Notes: a model not told the origin generated them from the letters alone. A stretch of DNA of 64,000 bases from Palsa-504 sp963705835 (GCA_963705835.1 CAVPLC010000047.1:62001-126000), one strand, 5' to 3'; shown: positions 8,357 through 17,935, numbered from the stretch's first letter. Numbers and translations: made by a program.

Positions 8357-9153
8357 TGACGCCCTGGGCGGACCGGTCGTTCCTGCGCGACGTCCAGTAC
8401 CGGACGGACGCCAACCTCGCCGCGCGGCAGTCCATCTACGCCTACCAGCAGCCGCCGGTCGACCTGGTCGGGCACGTGCTGGACCTCGCCCTCCTGGCCG
8501 GCGGACCGGGCGCCGGGGTGGTCGCCGACATCGGCTGTGGCAACGGCGTCTACCTGGCCGAGCTGGCCCGCCGGGGGTATCCCGGGCGCCTGATCGGCGC
8601 CGACCTGTCGCCGGGCATGCTGCACGCGGTCAGGCAGCGGGCCGGCGAGGCGGGACGGGGCGCTCCGGGCCTGTTCGCGGCCGACGCGGCCGCCCTGCCG
8701 CTGCGCGACGAGTCGGCCGACCTGACCCTGGCGATGCACATGCTGTACCACGTGCCCGAGCCCGAGCTCGCGATCGGCGAGCTGCGCCGGATCACCCGCG
8801 GCCGGCTGGTGGTCGGCCTCAACGGCGCCGATCACCACCGGGAGATGCGCGAGCTCATCACGGCCGCGCTGGCCAGCCTCGGTCTCGGCGCCGTGCCGCT
8901 GGTCAGCGACCGGTTCGGGATGGACCAGGGCGAGATCGCGCTGCGACGCGTGTTCGCGTCCGTGACCAGGTACGACTTCCGGGGCAGGCTCGTGCTGCCG
9001 GGCCCGGAACCGGTCGCGGCCTACGTGCGGAGCATGTCGGTGACCGCCCACGTCCCCGATCCCGAGGCGCTGGTCCGGGCCGTGACGAGCAGGATCCCCT
9101 CCGGCCAGCCCTTCGAGGACACCACCGACAGCGGCTGCCTGATCTGCGCCTGA
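8356..9153 (+). CDS. Class I SAM-dependent methyltransferase coupled to the haem monooxygenase
   Basis: A 265-residue Rossmann-type methyltransferase with the SAM loop VADIGCGNGVYLAEL (near residues 56-70), then LIGADLSPGML and a motif IV-like ADLTLAMHMLYHVPEPE. The small-molecule-type fold (Methyltransf_11/25) does not reveal the substrate. Its ATG is entered from the preceding stop (TGATG), so it is made together with the MhuD-like enzyme; action on a haem-derived or related product is only inference. The C-terminus ends DSGCLICA. Confidence 0.85.
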   Translation: MTPWADRSFLRDVQYRTDANLAARQSIYAYQQPPVDLVGHVLDLALLAGGPGAGVVADIGCGNGVYLAELARRGYPGRLIGADLSPGMLHAVRQRAGEAGRGAPGLFAADAAALPLRDESADLTLAMHMLYHVPEPELAIGELRRITRGRLVVGLNGADHHREMRELITAALASLGLGAVPLVSDRFGMDQGEIALRRVFASVTRYDFRGRLVLPGPEPVAAYVRSMSVTAHVPDPEALVRAVTSRIPSGQPFEDTTDSGCLICA

Positions 9154-9163
9154 GGGCGCAGGG

Positions 9164-9841
9164 CTAGCCCGCCGGCCGGGCCACCGCCTCCAGCAGCGGC
9201 CGGGTCGGCACCAGCCTCGGGAACTCGTCGAAGTACTCGGCCCGCTCGATGGCGAACCCGGCGCGCTCGACGGCCGCGGCGGTGTCGCGGCCGGGGTGGC
9301 ATCCCGCGTTCACCCGGCTCCAGATCGGGGTTACGCGGTCCTGCCACTCCGCCAGGCGACCGCTGCCGCGGACGTGTTCGAGGATGATCAGGCGCCCATC
9401 GGGCTTTAGCACTCTGCGCGCCTCCGCCAGGGCCCGGTCGGGGCTGGCCACGCTGCACAGCACGAGCGTGAACACCACGGCGTCGAAGCTCGCGTCGGCC
9501 TGCCTCAGCTTTTCCGCGGCGTCGCTGGTGATCTCGACCGGTACGGACATGCCCGCCAGGCGGGAGGCCAGGCGCCTGCGCATGGCCACGTCGGGCTCGG
9601 CCGCCACCACGCGGCTGGCCTGGCGCAGGTACACCAGGTTGGCACCGGTCCCAGCGCCGACGTCGAGGACCTGCCCGTCGAGGTCGCCGAGCAGACGGGC
9701 CCTGCGTTCGGCCATTACCGCGCGTTCCAGCGGGCCGGTCATGCGGTCGTAGAGGGCGGCGAACACCGGGTGCTGCCGCGGTCGCGGCATGGCGGCTGCC
9801 TTCGCCGACCGGGCCATCATCGGCCCGATGACGGTAATCAC
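9164..9841 (-). CDS. SAM-dependent methyltransferase (UbiE/METTL7-like)
   Basis: A methyltransferase of up to 225 residues with QVLDVGAGTGANLVYLRQ as motif I, AAEPDVAMRRRL as the acidic loop, DAVVFTLVLCSV as motif IV and RVLKPDGRLIILEHVRG as post-motif. The pattern matches small-molecule or lipid methyltransferases of the Methyltransf_11 type. The start is uncertain: Met at 9841, 9817 or 9787 are all in frame, and homology begins near HPVFAALYDRMTG. Convergent with the preceding methyltransferase, with 10 bases between stops; no obvious operon partner. Confidence 0.82.
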   Translation of the reverse strand: MITVIGPMMARSAKAAAMPRPRQHPVFAALYDRMTGPLERAVMAERRARLLGDLDGQVLDVGAGTGANLVYLRQASRVVAAEPDVAMRRRLASRLAGMSVPVEITSDAAEKLRQADASFDAVVFTLVLCSVASPDRALAEARRVLKPDGRLIILEHVRGSGRLAEWQDRVTPIWSRVNAGCHPGRDTAAAVERAGFAIERAEYFDEFPRLVPTRPLLEAVARPAG

Positions 9842-10018
9842 GATCAGATCCTAGAACCGCCGGCGGTCGGCAGGCAGCGGCGCGACCCCGCCGGGCGTCT
9901 CACCCGGCCGTCGCCCTGGCCTACGAGACCGGCCTGACCCGGGCCGATCACAACGCCTGACGGCTGTGACAGACTTCGCCAAGCAAGCCGATCGTCACCG
10001 ACGCAGGGGAATACAGGG

Positions 10019-11005
10019 ATGGTGGACATGCCGGAGCTCACCGTCGCGCGGATCGCGCTCGGCTGCGGGAACTTCGGCGGCGTGGGCTCGGCACCGGAGT
10101 TCTTCGGCCAGGGGCTGACGCAGGACCGGGCGTTCGAGCTGATGGACGCCGCCTGGGAATCGGGCCTGGAGTGGTTTGACACGGCCGACGCCTACGGCGG
10201 CGGGCGCAGCGAGCAGGCGATCGGCCGCTGGATCGCCGCACGGGGAGTCCGGCCGCGGCTCACCACCAAGACGTTCAACCCGATGCAGGCCGGCGCGGAC
10301 CACGGCCTGAAGCCGGAGCGGATCGCCCGGCAGCTCGGCTCGAGCCTGGAGCGGCTCGGCGTCGATCGCGTCGACCTGTACCTCGCCCACGACTACGACC
10401 CGGAGGTGCCGCTCATCGAGTCGTTGGGGGCTTTCAGCGCCGCCCGGGACGGCGGCCTGATCGGCGCCTACGGGGTCAGTAACTTCGGCGCGCGGCAGCT
10501 TGCGACCTCGCTCGCGGCGGGCGCCCCGCAGGCCGTCCAGAACAGCCACTCCCTGCTCGCCCGGCAGGACGAGCAGGAGGTCCTGCCGCTGTGCGCGGAG
10601 CGGGGCCTGGCCTACCTGGCCTACAGCCCGCTGGCGGGCGGCTGGCTCACCGGCAAGTACCGCCGCGGCGTGCCGTACCCGGACGGCTCGCGGATGACCC
10701 AGCGGCCCGAGCCGTACCGGGCTTTCGTCGAGGGCCAGACGTTCGAGGCCCTGGCCAGGCTCGCCGTGATCGCGGCCGGGCGCGGCACCTCGATGGCCGG
10801 GCTCGCGCTGGCCTGGCTGCTGGCTGACGACCGGGTGACCCAGGTCGTGATCGGCCCCGGCCGCCCCGAGCACCTGACCCCGGTCGCCGAGGCCCTGGAA
10901 CATCCGCTCACCGGGGAGGAGCGGATCGCGATCGAGGACGCCGTGGCCGGCCTCGACCCCGAAACCCCCGAAAGCACCACGACAGACACGGAGGCCGGGC
11001 AGTGA
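10019..11005 (+). CDS. Aldo/keto reductase
   Basis: A 328-residue NADPH-dependent (beta/alpha)8 reductase. The catalytic tetrad is visible: Asp54 and Tyr59 in WFDTADAYGGG, Lys84 in LTTKTFN and His124 in LYLAHDYD. GVSNFG and the C-terminal coenzyme loop VIGPGRPEHL are also present. The substrate is unknown (general carbonyl or sugar ketone). The last codons overlap the PLP dehydratase start, so the two form an operon. The 177 bases before it contain no clear gene, only a short open stretch ending TGA 9958-9960 that could be an old gene end. Confidence 0.9.
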   Translation: MVDMPELTVARIALGCGNFGGVGSAPEFFGQGLTQDRAFELMDAAWESGLEWFDTADAYGGGRSEQAIGRWIAARGVRPRLTTKTFNPMQAGADHGLKPERIARQLGSSLERLGVDRVDLYLAHDYDPEVPLIESLGAFSAARDGGLIGAYGVSNFGARQLATSLAAGAPQAVQNSHSLLARQDEQEVLPLCAERGLAYLAYSPLAGGWLTGKYRRGVPYPDGSRMTQRPEPYRAFVEGQTFEALARLAVIAAGRGTSMAGLALAWLLADDRVTQVVIGPGRPEHLTPVAEALEHPLTGEERIAIEDAVAGLDPETPESTTTDTEAGQ

Positions 11006-11949
11006 TCGACCTGGCGGACATCGAGGCAGCACGGGCCCGGATCGCCGGATCGGCGGTCCGGACGCCGCTGGTGCGGCTGCACGCCGCGGGCGCCCCGGCC
11101 GAGATCTACCTGAAGCTGGAGAACCTCCAGCCGGTGAACTCGTTCAAGATCCGCGGCGCGGCCAACGCGATCATGCTCGCGCCCGAGAGCGAGCGCGCGA
11201 AGGGCCTGGTCACCGCCAGCGCCGGGAACATGGCCCAGGGAATCGCGTGGATGGCGCGCGCCGTGGGCGTCCCGGCCACGATCGTCGTGCCCGAGCACGC
11301 GCCGCAGGCCAAGCTGACGGCCATCGAGCGGCTGGGCGGCCAGGTGCTGAAGATCCCCTACGACGACTGGTGGACCGCGATCGTCACCAGCCACGTCGAC
11401 GGGGTGGAAGGGCTGTTCGTGCACCCGGTCCAGGACCCGGCGGTGATGGCGGGCAACGGCACCATCGGGCTGGAGATCCTCGAGGACCTGCCCGACCCCG
11501 ACGCGGTCGTGATCCCGTACGGCGGAGGCGGCCTGACCACTGGCATCGCCAGCGCGGTCAAGGCGATCCGGCCCGGCACGAAGATCATCACGGCCGAGCC
11601 GGACACCGCCGCGGCGCTGGCGGCGGCGTTCGCCGCCGGGCACCCGGCCGACGTCGACTACCGCGCCTCGTTCGTGGACGGCTCCGGCAGCCGGCGCGTG
11701 CTGGACAGCATGTGGCCGCTGGTCGAGCCGCTGGTCGACGAGGCCCTGTCCATCCCGGTCGCCGACGTGGCCGAGGCCGTGCGCACGCTCGCCGAGCGCG
11801 TGCGGGTCATCGCCGAGGGGGCGGGCGCGCTCGCGCCCGCGGCCGCGCTGACCGGCCGCGCCGGGACCGGCAAGGTCGTGTGCGTGGTCTCGGGCGGCAA
11901 CATCAACCTGAGCAAGCTCTGCGAGATCCTCGGCGGCGCCGAGGGCTGA
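11002..11949 (+). CDS. PLP-dependent threonine/serine dehydratase-like protein
   Basis: A 315-residue fold-type II PLP enzyme. Lys49 in NSFKIRGAANA is the Schiff-base lysine and PYGGGGLTTGIASA is the phosphate-binding loop. The family deaminates threonine or serine, or racemises serine; no regulatory ACT domain is present, so a catabolic or racemase role is likelier than isoleucine synthesis. GTG 11002 overlaps the reductase stop. Its 3' end overlaps the convergent aminotransferase ORF by 47 bases, which is unusual for this otherwise tidy region. Confidence 0.88.
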   Translation: MIDLADIEAARARIAGSAVRTPLVRLHAAGAPAEIYLKLENLQPVNSFKIRGAANAIMLAPESERAKGLVTASAGNMAQGIAWMARAVGVPATIVVPEHAPQAKLTAIERLGGQVLKIPYDDWWTAIVTSHVDGVEGLFVHPVQDPAVMAGNGTIGLEILEDLPDPDAVVIPYGGGGLTTGIASAVKAIRPGTKIITAEPDTAAALAAAFAAGHPADVDYRASFVDGSGSRRVLDSMWPLVEPLVDEALSIPVADVAEAVRTLAERVRVIAEGAGALAPAAALTGRAGTGKVVCVVSGGNINLSKLCEILGGAEG

Positions 11950-13157
11950 GGGGCTTTCCGGCGCCGCGGGCTAAGCGGGCCGGACCCGGTTCGAGCGCCT
12001 CGAGCAGGCGGTCGACCTCCTGCTCGGTGTTGTAGTGGATGAAGCCGATCCGGACCGACTTGCCGGTGTAGCCGAGGCGCTGGTACAGGCCGAGCGAGTA
12101 CCACGAGTCGTGCGCCCAGACCCCGATCTGCGCCGCGGCCAGGGTCGCGGCCACGTCTTCGGCGGCCACTCCGTCGACGTTGACCAGGAACGTCGGCACG
12201 CGGCCGTCCATCCCGGGCCGCCCGTACACGGTGACCGTGGCGGGCAGGCCGTCCAGGAACCGCTGGCCCAGCGAGCGCTCGTAGGGCACGATCGCGGGGA
12301 AGCCCCCGATCGAGTCGAGGTAGTCGATCGTCGCGTTGAACCCGGCGAGCAGCTCGTACGGCTGCGTGCCGGTCTCGAAGCTGCGGCCCAGCGGGCTGGT
12401 GGGCGCGGGCCGAGCCTTGTACGGCCGCCACTGCTCGGTCACCTCGGCCCGCCCGTAGGCGACGCCCAGGTGGGGGCCGCAGAACTTGTACGGCGAGCAG
12501 ATCAGCACGTCGGCGTCGATCTGGCGGACGTCGATCGGCTCATGCGCCGCGTAGTGGACCGCGTCCACCCAGGCCAGCGCGCCGGCGTCGTGCGCGAGCT
12601 GGCAGACCCTTTGGGCGGACGTGACCGTGCCGACCGCGTTCGACGCCCAGGCGAACGCGACCACCTGGGTGCGGGGCCCGAGCTTGTCCTCTAGGTCATC
12701 GAAGTCGAGCGTGGTGTCGTCGTGCAGCGCGACGCTCCGGACCACCAGGTCCCGGTCGTGCGCGATTTCCAGCCAGGGCGCGACCCCGGCGTCGTGGTCC
12801 AGGCAGGACACGAGGATCTCATCGCCGGGACTGGAACTCCCGTGCGGCCGTGCGTGACAGGGCGAAGTTCAGCGAGGTCATGTTCGCGCCGAACGTCACC
12901 TCGCGGGGCTCGCAGCCGAGGAACCTGGCCGCCTTGGCCTCGGCCTCCTCGAGGATCTGCCCGACGCGGACGCTGGTGGCGTAGCCCGCGCCGAGGTTCG
13001 CGCTCGCTTCGCGGAGGGTCCGCGCGATCGCGTCGCCCACCTCGTCGGGCACCTGCGTGCCGCCGGGGGCGTCCAGGAAGGCGAAGCCCTGCCGGAGCGA
13101 TGAGAACCGGGCCCGGATCGCGGGGACGTCCACACCCGCTCTGAGGGCTTCGGCCAC
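11903..13157 (-). CDS. Class V aminotransferase / cysteine desulfurase-like protein, apparent frameshift
   Basis: Fold-type I PLP enzyme of the VC1184-like cysteine desulfurase subfamily. The N-terminal part (GFAFLDAPGGTQVPDEV, EVTFGANMTSLNFALSRT) and the rest (SCLDHDAGVAPWLE, AWVDAVHYAAHEP, the lysine in ICSPYKFCGPHLG, SVRIGFIHYNTE) lie in two frames meeting near 12827-12831, where one extra base in a CCC run (minus strand) explains the break. GTG 13157 has GGAGGGA 7 bases upstream; a longer start at 13226 is possible. The last 30 residues are Arg/Pro-rich and overlap the dehydratase gene, so the true stop may be earlier. Confidence 0.78.
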
Positions 13158-13402
13158 CGCAAGCTCCCTCCCCGGGATCGCCGCCCGGTCGGTATCGAAT
13201 TCACAACTGCCAGCCCGGTCCCACATTAGTCCCCTTGCCTTGGCGTAAACGGCAATGGTTTGATCAGCGTTACGAATTCGGCCGGTGGGGAGGGCGTCTT
13301 GAGCTTGTCGAACGCAGCGCCAAGGCGCAAGACTCCGCGGCGGCCGAGGTGGCGGCGTATCGCCGGCCAGCGCCCAATGCGCGCAATATCGACTCCCACA
13401 TA

Positions 13403-13414
13403 GTGAGATATCAC
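13403..13414. promoter_or_regulatory. GTGA-N4-TCAC palindrome before the importer operon
   Basis: A short dyad (GTGAGATATCAC) directly before the GGAGG ribosome site of the substrate-binding-protein gene. It could be an operator. The 276 bases between the divergent aminotransferase and this gene hold no other clear feature. Confidence 0.3.
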
Positions 13415-13433
13415 CGAAATGGAGGCGTATCCA

Positions 13434-14603
13434 ATGAAGGGACGCCTGATCATCGCCGTGGCGGCGCTCGGCTCGCTCGCCGTGGCCGGCTGCGCCAGTA
13501 GTAGCAGCGGCAGCAGCACAAGCAGCGCGGGCGGGGGCGGATCATCCAGCGCCGCCGCCACGGCGTGCAATACGTCGATCGGGTTCATGGGCCCGATCAC
13601 CGGCCCGGCGGCACCGGTGGGCGGCGATCAGCTGCACTTCGCCGAACTCGCGGTACAGACGGACAACGCGGCCAACCATACGAACATCAAGCTGGTCCAG
13701 GGCGACACTCAGCTGAACCCCGCGCAGGCGACTACGGTCAGCCAGGAGTTCATCTCCAACACCAGCATCGTCGGCGTCATCGGCCCGGCCGGCAGCCAGG
13801 AGGTCAAGGCCGTCGGTCCGGCGATGGGCCGGGCCGGGCTGACGTTCATCTCCGGCTCGGCGACCAACCCGACGCTGACCACCGGTCCGAACCCGACGTT
13901 CTTCCGGGTCGTGTCCAAGGACAGCGTGCAGGGTCCGCAGGACGCGAACTACATCATCAACAACCTGCACCCCAAGGCCATCATGATCGTCGATGACCAG
14001 GAGGTTTACTCCACCGGCCTGGTCAGCTCCATGATTCCGGTGTTCCAGCAGGCCGGGATCAAGGTCGACCACGAGTCGGTGTCGCAGAAGACCACCGACT
14101 TCTCCGCGCTGGTCGCCAAGGTCACTTCGCAAACGTCCGTGGTGGTGCTGCCCTGGCAGCTGGCGGTGAACGCGCAGCAGTTCGGCAGGGACCTGCAGCA
14201 GCAGCACAAGTCCGCGGTGATCTTCGGCACCGATGGCCTGTTCGATCCGAAGTCGTTCACGATCAGCGGTTCGTACGTGTCCACGTTCGGCCCCGACATC
14301 ACCGGGATCCCGGCGGACGCCGCGATCGTGGCAGAGGCGACGTCGAAGTGGGGCGCCTTCAGCACCTTCGGTCCGCCGACGTTCGCGGCGACGCACGTGA
14401 TGGATGAGGCGATCTCGTCGGTGTGCAAGGCCGGCCAGACGCCGAGCCGGTCGAACGTGCTCGCGGCGGTCAAGTCCACCAACGAGGCGACCTCGATCCT
14501 GGGCCAGCCCATTACCTTCGACGCCAACGGTGACATGGTCAACGCCAAGTTCTTCCTGTTCAAGATCGATTCGGCGGGCAAGTACCATCTGATCCCGAGC
14601 TGA
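13434..14603 (+). CDS. Branched-chain amino-acid-type ABC transporter substrate-binding lipoprotein
   Basis: A 389-residue lipoprotein: signal peptide with lipobox VAGC (Cys near residue 20), then a Ser/Gly linker and a periplasmic-binding fold type I body. IGFMGPITGPAAPVG begins the ligand-binding domain and GVIGPAGSQEV follows. ATG 13434 has GGAGG 8 bases upstream. It binds the substrate outside the membrane for the permease genes that follow. The ligand may be a branched-chain amino acid, amide or urea-like compound; this cannot be settled by eye. A strong hairpin separates it from the permeases. Confidence 0.93.
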   Translation: MKGRLIIAVAALGSLAVAGCASSSSGSSTSSAGGGGSSSAAATACNTSIGFMGPITGPAAPVGGDQLHFAELAVQTDNAANHTNIKLVQGDTQLNPAQATTVSQEFISNTSIVGVIGPAGSQEVKAVGPAMGRAGLTFISGSATNPTLTTGPNPTFFRVVSKDSVQGPQDANYIINNLHPKAIMIVDDQEVYSTGLVSSMIPVFQQAGIKVDHESVSQKTTDFSALVAKVTSQTSVVVLPWQLAVNAQQFGRDLQQQHKSAVIFGTDGLFDPKSFTISGSYVSTFGPDITGIPADAAIVAEATSKWGAFSTFGPPTFAATHVMDEAISSVCKAGQTPSRSNVLAAVKSTNEATSILGQPITFDANGDMVNAKFFLFKIDSAGKYHLIPS

Positions 14604-14632
14604 TGATCAGCTGAGCTGAGCGTGGGCAAGCT

Positions 14633-14671
14633 GCTCCGCCGCGGGCCGTTGCACCAGGCCCGCGGCGGAGC
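14633..14671 (+). terminator. 15-bp hairpin between binding-protein and permease genes
   Basis: GCTCCGCCGCGGGCC and its exact reverse complement flank a 9-base loop. There is no T-run. Inside the operon it probably acts as a partial terminator or mRNA 3' protector, so the binding protein is made in excess over the membrane parts. Confidence 0.65.
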
Positions 14672-14698
14672 ACGTGGTGAGGACGGGAGCTACGCCTG

Positions 14699-15616
14699 AT
14701 GAGACTCTTCTTGCAGGAACTGGTAACCGGCATCACCACGGGCGCGCTCTACGGACTGGTCGCCCTGGGCTTCTCGATGGTGTACGGGGTGCTGAAACTT
14801 CTCAACTTCGCGCACGGCGACCTGTACATGGTCGGGGCGTACATCGGCTTCTTCGTGATCCAGTGGTTCGGCGGCGCGGCGCATGTGAACATCCCGGTGC
14901 CGCTGCTGCTTGTGATCATGTTCGTGCTGGCCGCCGTGCTGGTCGGTGGCCTGGGCGTGGCGATGGAGCGGTTCGCCTACCGGCCGCTGCGCGACGCGGG
15001 CCGGATCGCGCCGCTCATCACCGCCATCGGCATCTCGTTCTTCCTGGAGAACTCGGCGCTGTTGCTGTTCGGCTCGCAGTTCCGGGAGTACAACACGCCG
15101 GAGTTCATCTCCCTGTCCAGCGGCATCCAGGTCGGCTTGGTCACCATCGACAGCGTGCAGATCATGGTCATCGTCCTGGCAGTCGCGCTGATGCTCGGCT
15201 TGCGACTGGTGGTCAACCGGACCAGGCTGGGCAGGCAGATGCGGGCGGTGGCGGGCGACCGGGAAGCCGCCGAGATGCTAGGGATCAACGTGAACTTCAC
15301 GATCGCGGCGACGTTCTTCCTCGGCGCAGCCCTGGCCGGCATGGCCGGCGTCATGGCCGGGCTGCTGTTCAACCAGGTGACGAACACGATCGGGTTCATC
15401 GCCGGGCTCAAGGCGTTCACCGCGGCCGTGGTCGGCGGGATCGGCTCCCTGCCGGGAGCGGTGCTCGGCGGCTTCGTGATCGGCCTCGCGGAGGCGTTCA
15501 TCACCGGCTACGTCTCCTCGACCTACACCAACCTGCTCGTATTCGGGCTCCTGATCGTCGTGATGCTGGCCCGGCCCAGCGGGCTGCTCGGCCGCGCGCA
15601 GCTGCAGAAGGTATGA
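14699..15616 (+). CDS. livH: ABC transporter permease, LivH family
   Basis: A 305-residue inner-membrane permease with about eight membrane segments. The start MRLFLQELVTGITTGALYGL and the SMVYGVLKLLNFAHGDLYM motif are hallmarks of LivH. GINVNFTIAATF and GLKAFTAAVVGGIGSLPGA match the cytoplasmic coupling part that contacts the ATPases. Second gene of the importer operon, 8 bases before livM. Confidence 0.94.
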   Translation: MRLFLQELVTGITTGALYGLVALGFSMVYGVLKLLNFAHGDLYMVGAYIGFFVIQWFGGAAHVNIPVPLLLVIMFVLAAVLVGGLGVAMERFAYRPLRDAGRIAPLITAIGISFFLENSALLLFGSQFREYNTPEFISLSSGIQVGLVTIDSVQIMVIVLAVALMLGLRLVVNRTRLGRQMRAVAGDREAAEMLGINVNFTIAATFFLGAALAGMAGVMAGLLFNQVTNTIGFIAGLKAFTAAVVGGIGSLPGAVLGGFVIGLAEAFITGYVSSTYTNLLVFGLLIVVMLARPSGLLGRAQLQKV

Positions 15617-15623
15617 CCCGGCG

Positions 15624-17105
15624 ATGAGCGTGTATCCGCAGGGACCCCTAGGCCCCCAAGAGCCCCCGGACATCCTCGAGAATCCGCCTGGCTCCCGAGG
15701 GCCGCGGCTCGGGGCCGACGAGTGGGTCGCCAGGCAGGAGGGCCGACGCGAGTACCTGCCGTCCTGGCTCGGCGAGGCGCAGCGGGCCTTCGAGCGGATC
15801 GGCTGGTGGCCGCGGCTGGCCGTAGCCGGACTGGCCGGCGCGCTGCTGCCGTCGCTGGGCCTGGGCGGCTTCCAGCTCCAGGTCGGCATCGACGCGCTGG
15901 TGATCGCGCTGCTGGCGGTCGGGCTGAACATCGTGGTCGGCTGGGCGGGGCTGCTCGACCTCGGCTACGTAGCCTTCTTCGGCTTCGGCGCGTACGGGTA
16001 CGCGCTGCTGTCGTCGGGCCAGATCGGCAGCGCGGGCATCCACCTTCCGGCCATAGTGTCACTGCCGGTGATGGTGATCGCCGCGGCCATTTTGGGCCTG
16101 GCCGTCGGGCTTCCGTCACGGCGGCTGATCGGCGATTACCTGGCCATCGTGACGCTGTTCTTCGGCGAGGCGTTCGTCGAGTTCACCAACAACGTGGCCC
16201 CGGCCAAGCTGGGCGGGCCGAACGGGATCACCGGGATCGACCCGATCAGGTCCTTCGGCGTCCAGCTGACCACCAACGCCGGCTATTACTACCTGCTGGT
16301 GATCGTGCTGGTGGTCACGATGGCGGTGCTGCGGCTGCTGGACACCTCGCGCACCGGGCGGGCGTGGCGCGCGGTCCGCGAGGACCCGCTGGCGGCGGCG
16401 GCGATGACGATCCCGGTCAACCGGGTGAAGCTGCTGGCGTTCGCGTGCGGCGCCATGGTGGCGGCGCTGGCCGGCACGATCTTCGCCGCGCAGCAGACCA
16501 GCGTGTTCCCGACCGACTTCGATACCCCGATCCTGATCCTGGTCTACGCCGCCCTGATCCTCGGCGGGTCGGGCAGCATCGCGGGCGCCGCCACCGGAGC
16601 GCTGGTGGTGATGGTGATCTACGACGGATTGCTGCGCAACGCGACCTACGCCGGCTTTCTGTTCTACGGGCTGATCCTGCTCACCCTGCTGGCCAGACTG
16701 CGTCCGTGGCGTCGGCTGGCCGCGGTGCTGGCCGCGACGGTCGCGCTCGGCTTCGCGGCGCACGCCATCGCCGCAGCGATCTCGAATAGCGCTGTCGCCG
16801 CGGGCCCGGGTTCGGGCTGGCTCGCCCGCCACTGGGTGATCGTCCCGGCCAATCCGCAGACGCCGGGTAACTGGGGATTCGTGATACTGGTCTGCATGCT
16901 GATCGCGCTCGTGCAGGTCAGTACCCGCTGGCGGACGATCCTGATGGTGCCGACCATCTACCTGGCCGCGTTCGTGTGGGAGACCAGGCTGGTGGTGGAG
17001 CCGTCGATTACCCGGCAGCTGTTGATCGGGGCGATCCTGATCGTGATGATGATCGCCCGTCCGCAGGGACTGTTCGGCCAGCGACGCGTCGAGGCGGCGC
17101 TGTGA
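15624..17105 (+). CDS. livM: ABC transporter permease, LivM family, with N- and C-terminal extensions
   Basis: A 493-residue permease. The core (LNIVVGWAGLLDLGYVAFFG, then SRRLIGDYLAIVTLFFGE and ADLGGSGSIAGA-like ILGGSGSIAGAATGA) is typical LivM. It has a polar, proline-rich N-terminus of about 50 residues and extra hydrophobic segments after residue 360 (near FVILVCMLIALVQVS and TRQLLIGAILIVMMI), longer than the usual 320-420 residues. It pairs with LivH to form the pore. The stop overlaps the livG start (GTGA). Confidence 0.92.
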   Translation: MSVYPQGPLGPQEPPDILENPPGSRGPRLGADEWVARQEGRREYLPSWLGEAQRAFERIGWWPRLAVAGLAGALLPSLGLGGFQLQVGIDALVIALLAVGLNIVVGWAGLLDLGYVAFFGFGAYGYALLSSGQIGSAGIHLPAIVSLPVMVIAAAILGLAVGLPSRRLIGDYLAIVTLFFGEAFVEFTNNVAPAKLGGPNGITGIDPIRSFGVQLTTNAGYYYLLVIVLVVTMAVLRLLDTSRTGRAWRAVREDPLAAAAMTIPVNRVKLLAFACGAMVAALAGTIFAAQQTSVFPTDFDTPILILVYAALILGGSGSIAGAATGALVVMVIYDGLLRNATYAGFLFYGLILLTLLARLRPWRRLAAVLAATVALGFAAHAIAAAISNSAVAAGPGSGWLARHWVIVPANPQTPGNWGFVILVCMLIALVQVSTRWRTILMVPTIYLAAFVWETRLVVEPSITRQLLIGAILIVMMIARPQGLFGQRRVEAAL

Positions 17106-17935
17106 GCGCCGAACCGGTCGCGCCAGCGCCGGCCGGCCGGGAAACCGTGCTGGCACTGGATCAGCTGTCGCTGTCCTTCGGCGGGCTGCGGGCCCTGTCC
17201 GAGCTGGACCTGCAGGTCGCCGACCGGGAAATCGTCAGCGTGATCGGCCCGAACGGCGCGGGCAAGACCACCGTCTTCAACGTGATCACCGGGGTCTACC
17301 TGCCGAGCTCGGGGGACGTGCGGTTCGGCGCGGAATCGATCGCGGGCCGGCCGTCGCATGTCATCGCCCGGCTGGGGATCGCGCGCACGTTCCAGACCCT
17401 GCGGCTGTTCCAGAACATGTCCGTCATCGAGAACGTGATGGCCGCCACCTACGGCCGCACCAAGGCGACACCAGCCGAATCGATCCTGCGGCTGCCGCGG
17501 GCCCGGCGCGAGGAGCGCGAGGTCCGGGCGCTGGCCGAGGAGGTGCTGTCCTTCTTCGGCCAGCGGCTCGCCGGATACCGCTGGGACCAGCCCGCCTACT
17601 CGCTGTCGTACGCGAACCGGCGGCGGCTGGAGATCGCCCGCGCGCTGGCCACCCGGCCCCGGCTGCTGCTGCTCGACGAGCCCGCCGCCGGGATGAATCC
17701 CGCCGAGACCCACGAGATCACCGAGGTGATCGGGCGGCTCCGCGACGAGCGCGGGGTCGCGATCCTGGTCATCGAGCACGACATGCACGTGGTGGCGGGC
17801 GTCTCGGACCGGGTCATCGCCCTCGACCACGGCGTCAAGATCGCCGAGGGCAGCTTCGACGCCGTCGCGGGCCACCCGGCCGTGGTCGAGGCCTACATGG
17901 GGCGCCATCCGGAGGAACTGGCGGAGGAGAATTGA
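17102..17935 (+). CDS. livG: ABC transporter ATP-binding protein, LivG family
   Basis: A 277-residue ATPase: Walker A GPNGAGKTTVF, Q-loop in RTFQTLRLFQNMS, signature SLSYANRRRLEIARAL (the LSYG-type variant of LivG), Walker B LLLLDEPAAGMNP and switch His in LVIEHDM. AGMNPAET is the characteristic LivG form. GTG 17102 overlaps the livM stop and the 3' end overlaps livF. It powers the importer on the cytoplasmic face together with LivF. Confidence 0.94.
   Translation: MSAEPVAPAPAGRETVLALDQLSLSFGGLRALSELDLQVADREIVSVIGPNGAGKTTVFNVITGVYLPSSGDVRFGAESIAGRPSHVIARLGIARTFQTLRLFQNMSVIENVMAATYGRTKATPAESILRLPRARREEREVRALAEEVLSFFGQRLAGYRWDQPAYSLSYANRRRLEIARALATRPRLLLLDEPAAGMNPAETHEITEVIGRLRDERGVAILVIEHDMHVVAGVSDRVIALDHGVKIAEGSFDAVAGHPAVVEAYMGRHPEELAEEN

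Noticed and set aside
9900..9960. Open stretch reading AVALAYETGLTRADHNA before TGA
   Set aside because: Looks coding-like but is too short and has no start; could be chance in GC-rich DNA.
11903..13157. Class V aminotransferase as EgtE, the ergothioneine lyase
   Set aside because: It belongs to the VC1184-like desulfurase subgroup and lies 9 kb from egtBCD, so the link is not supported.
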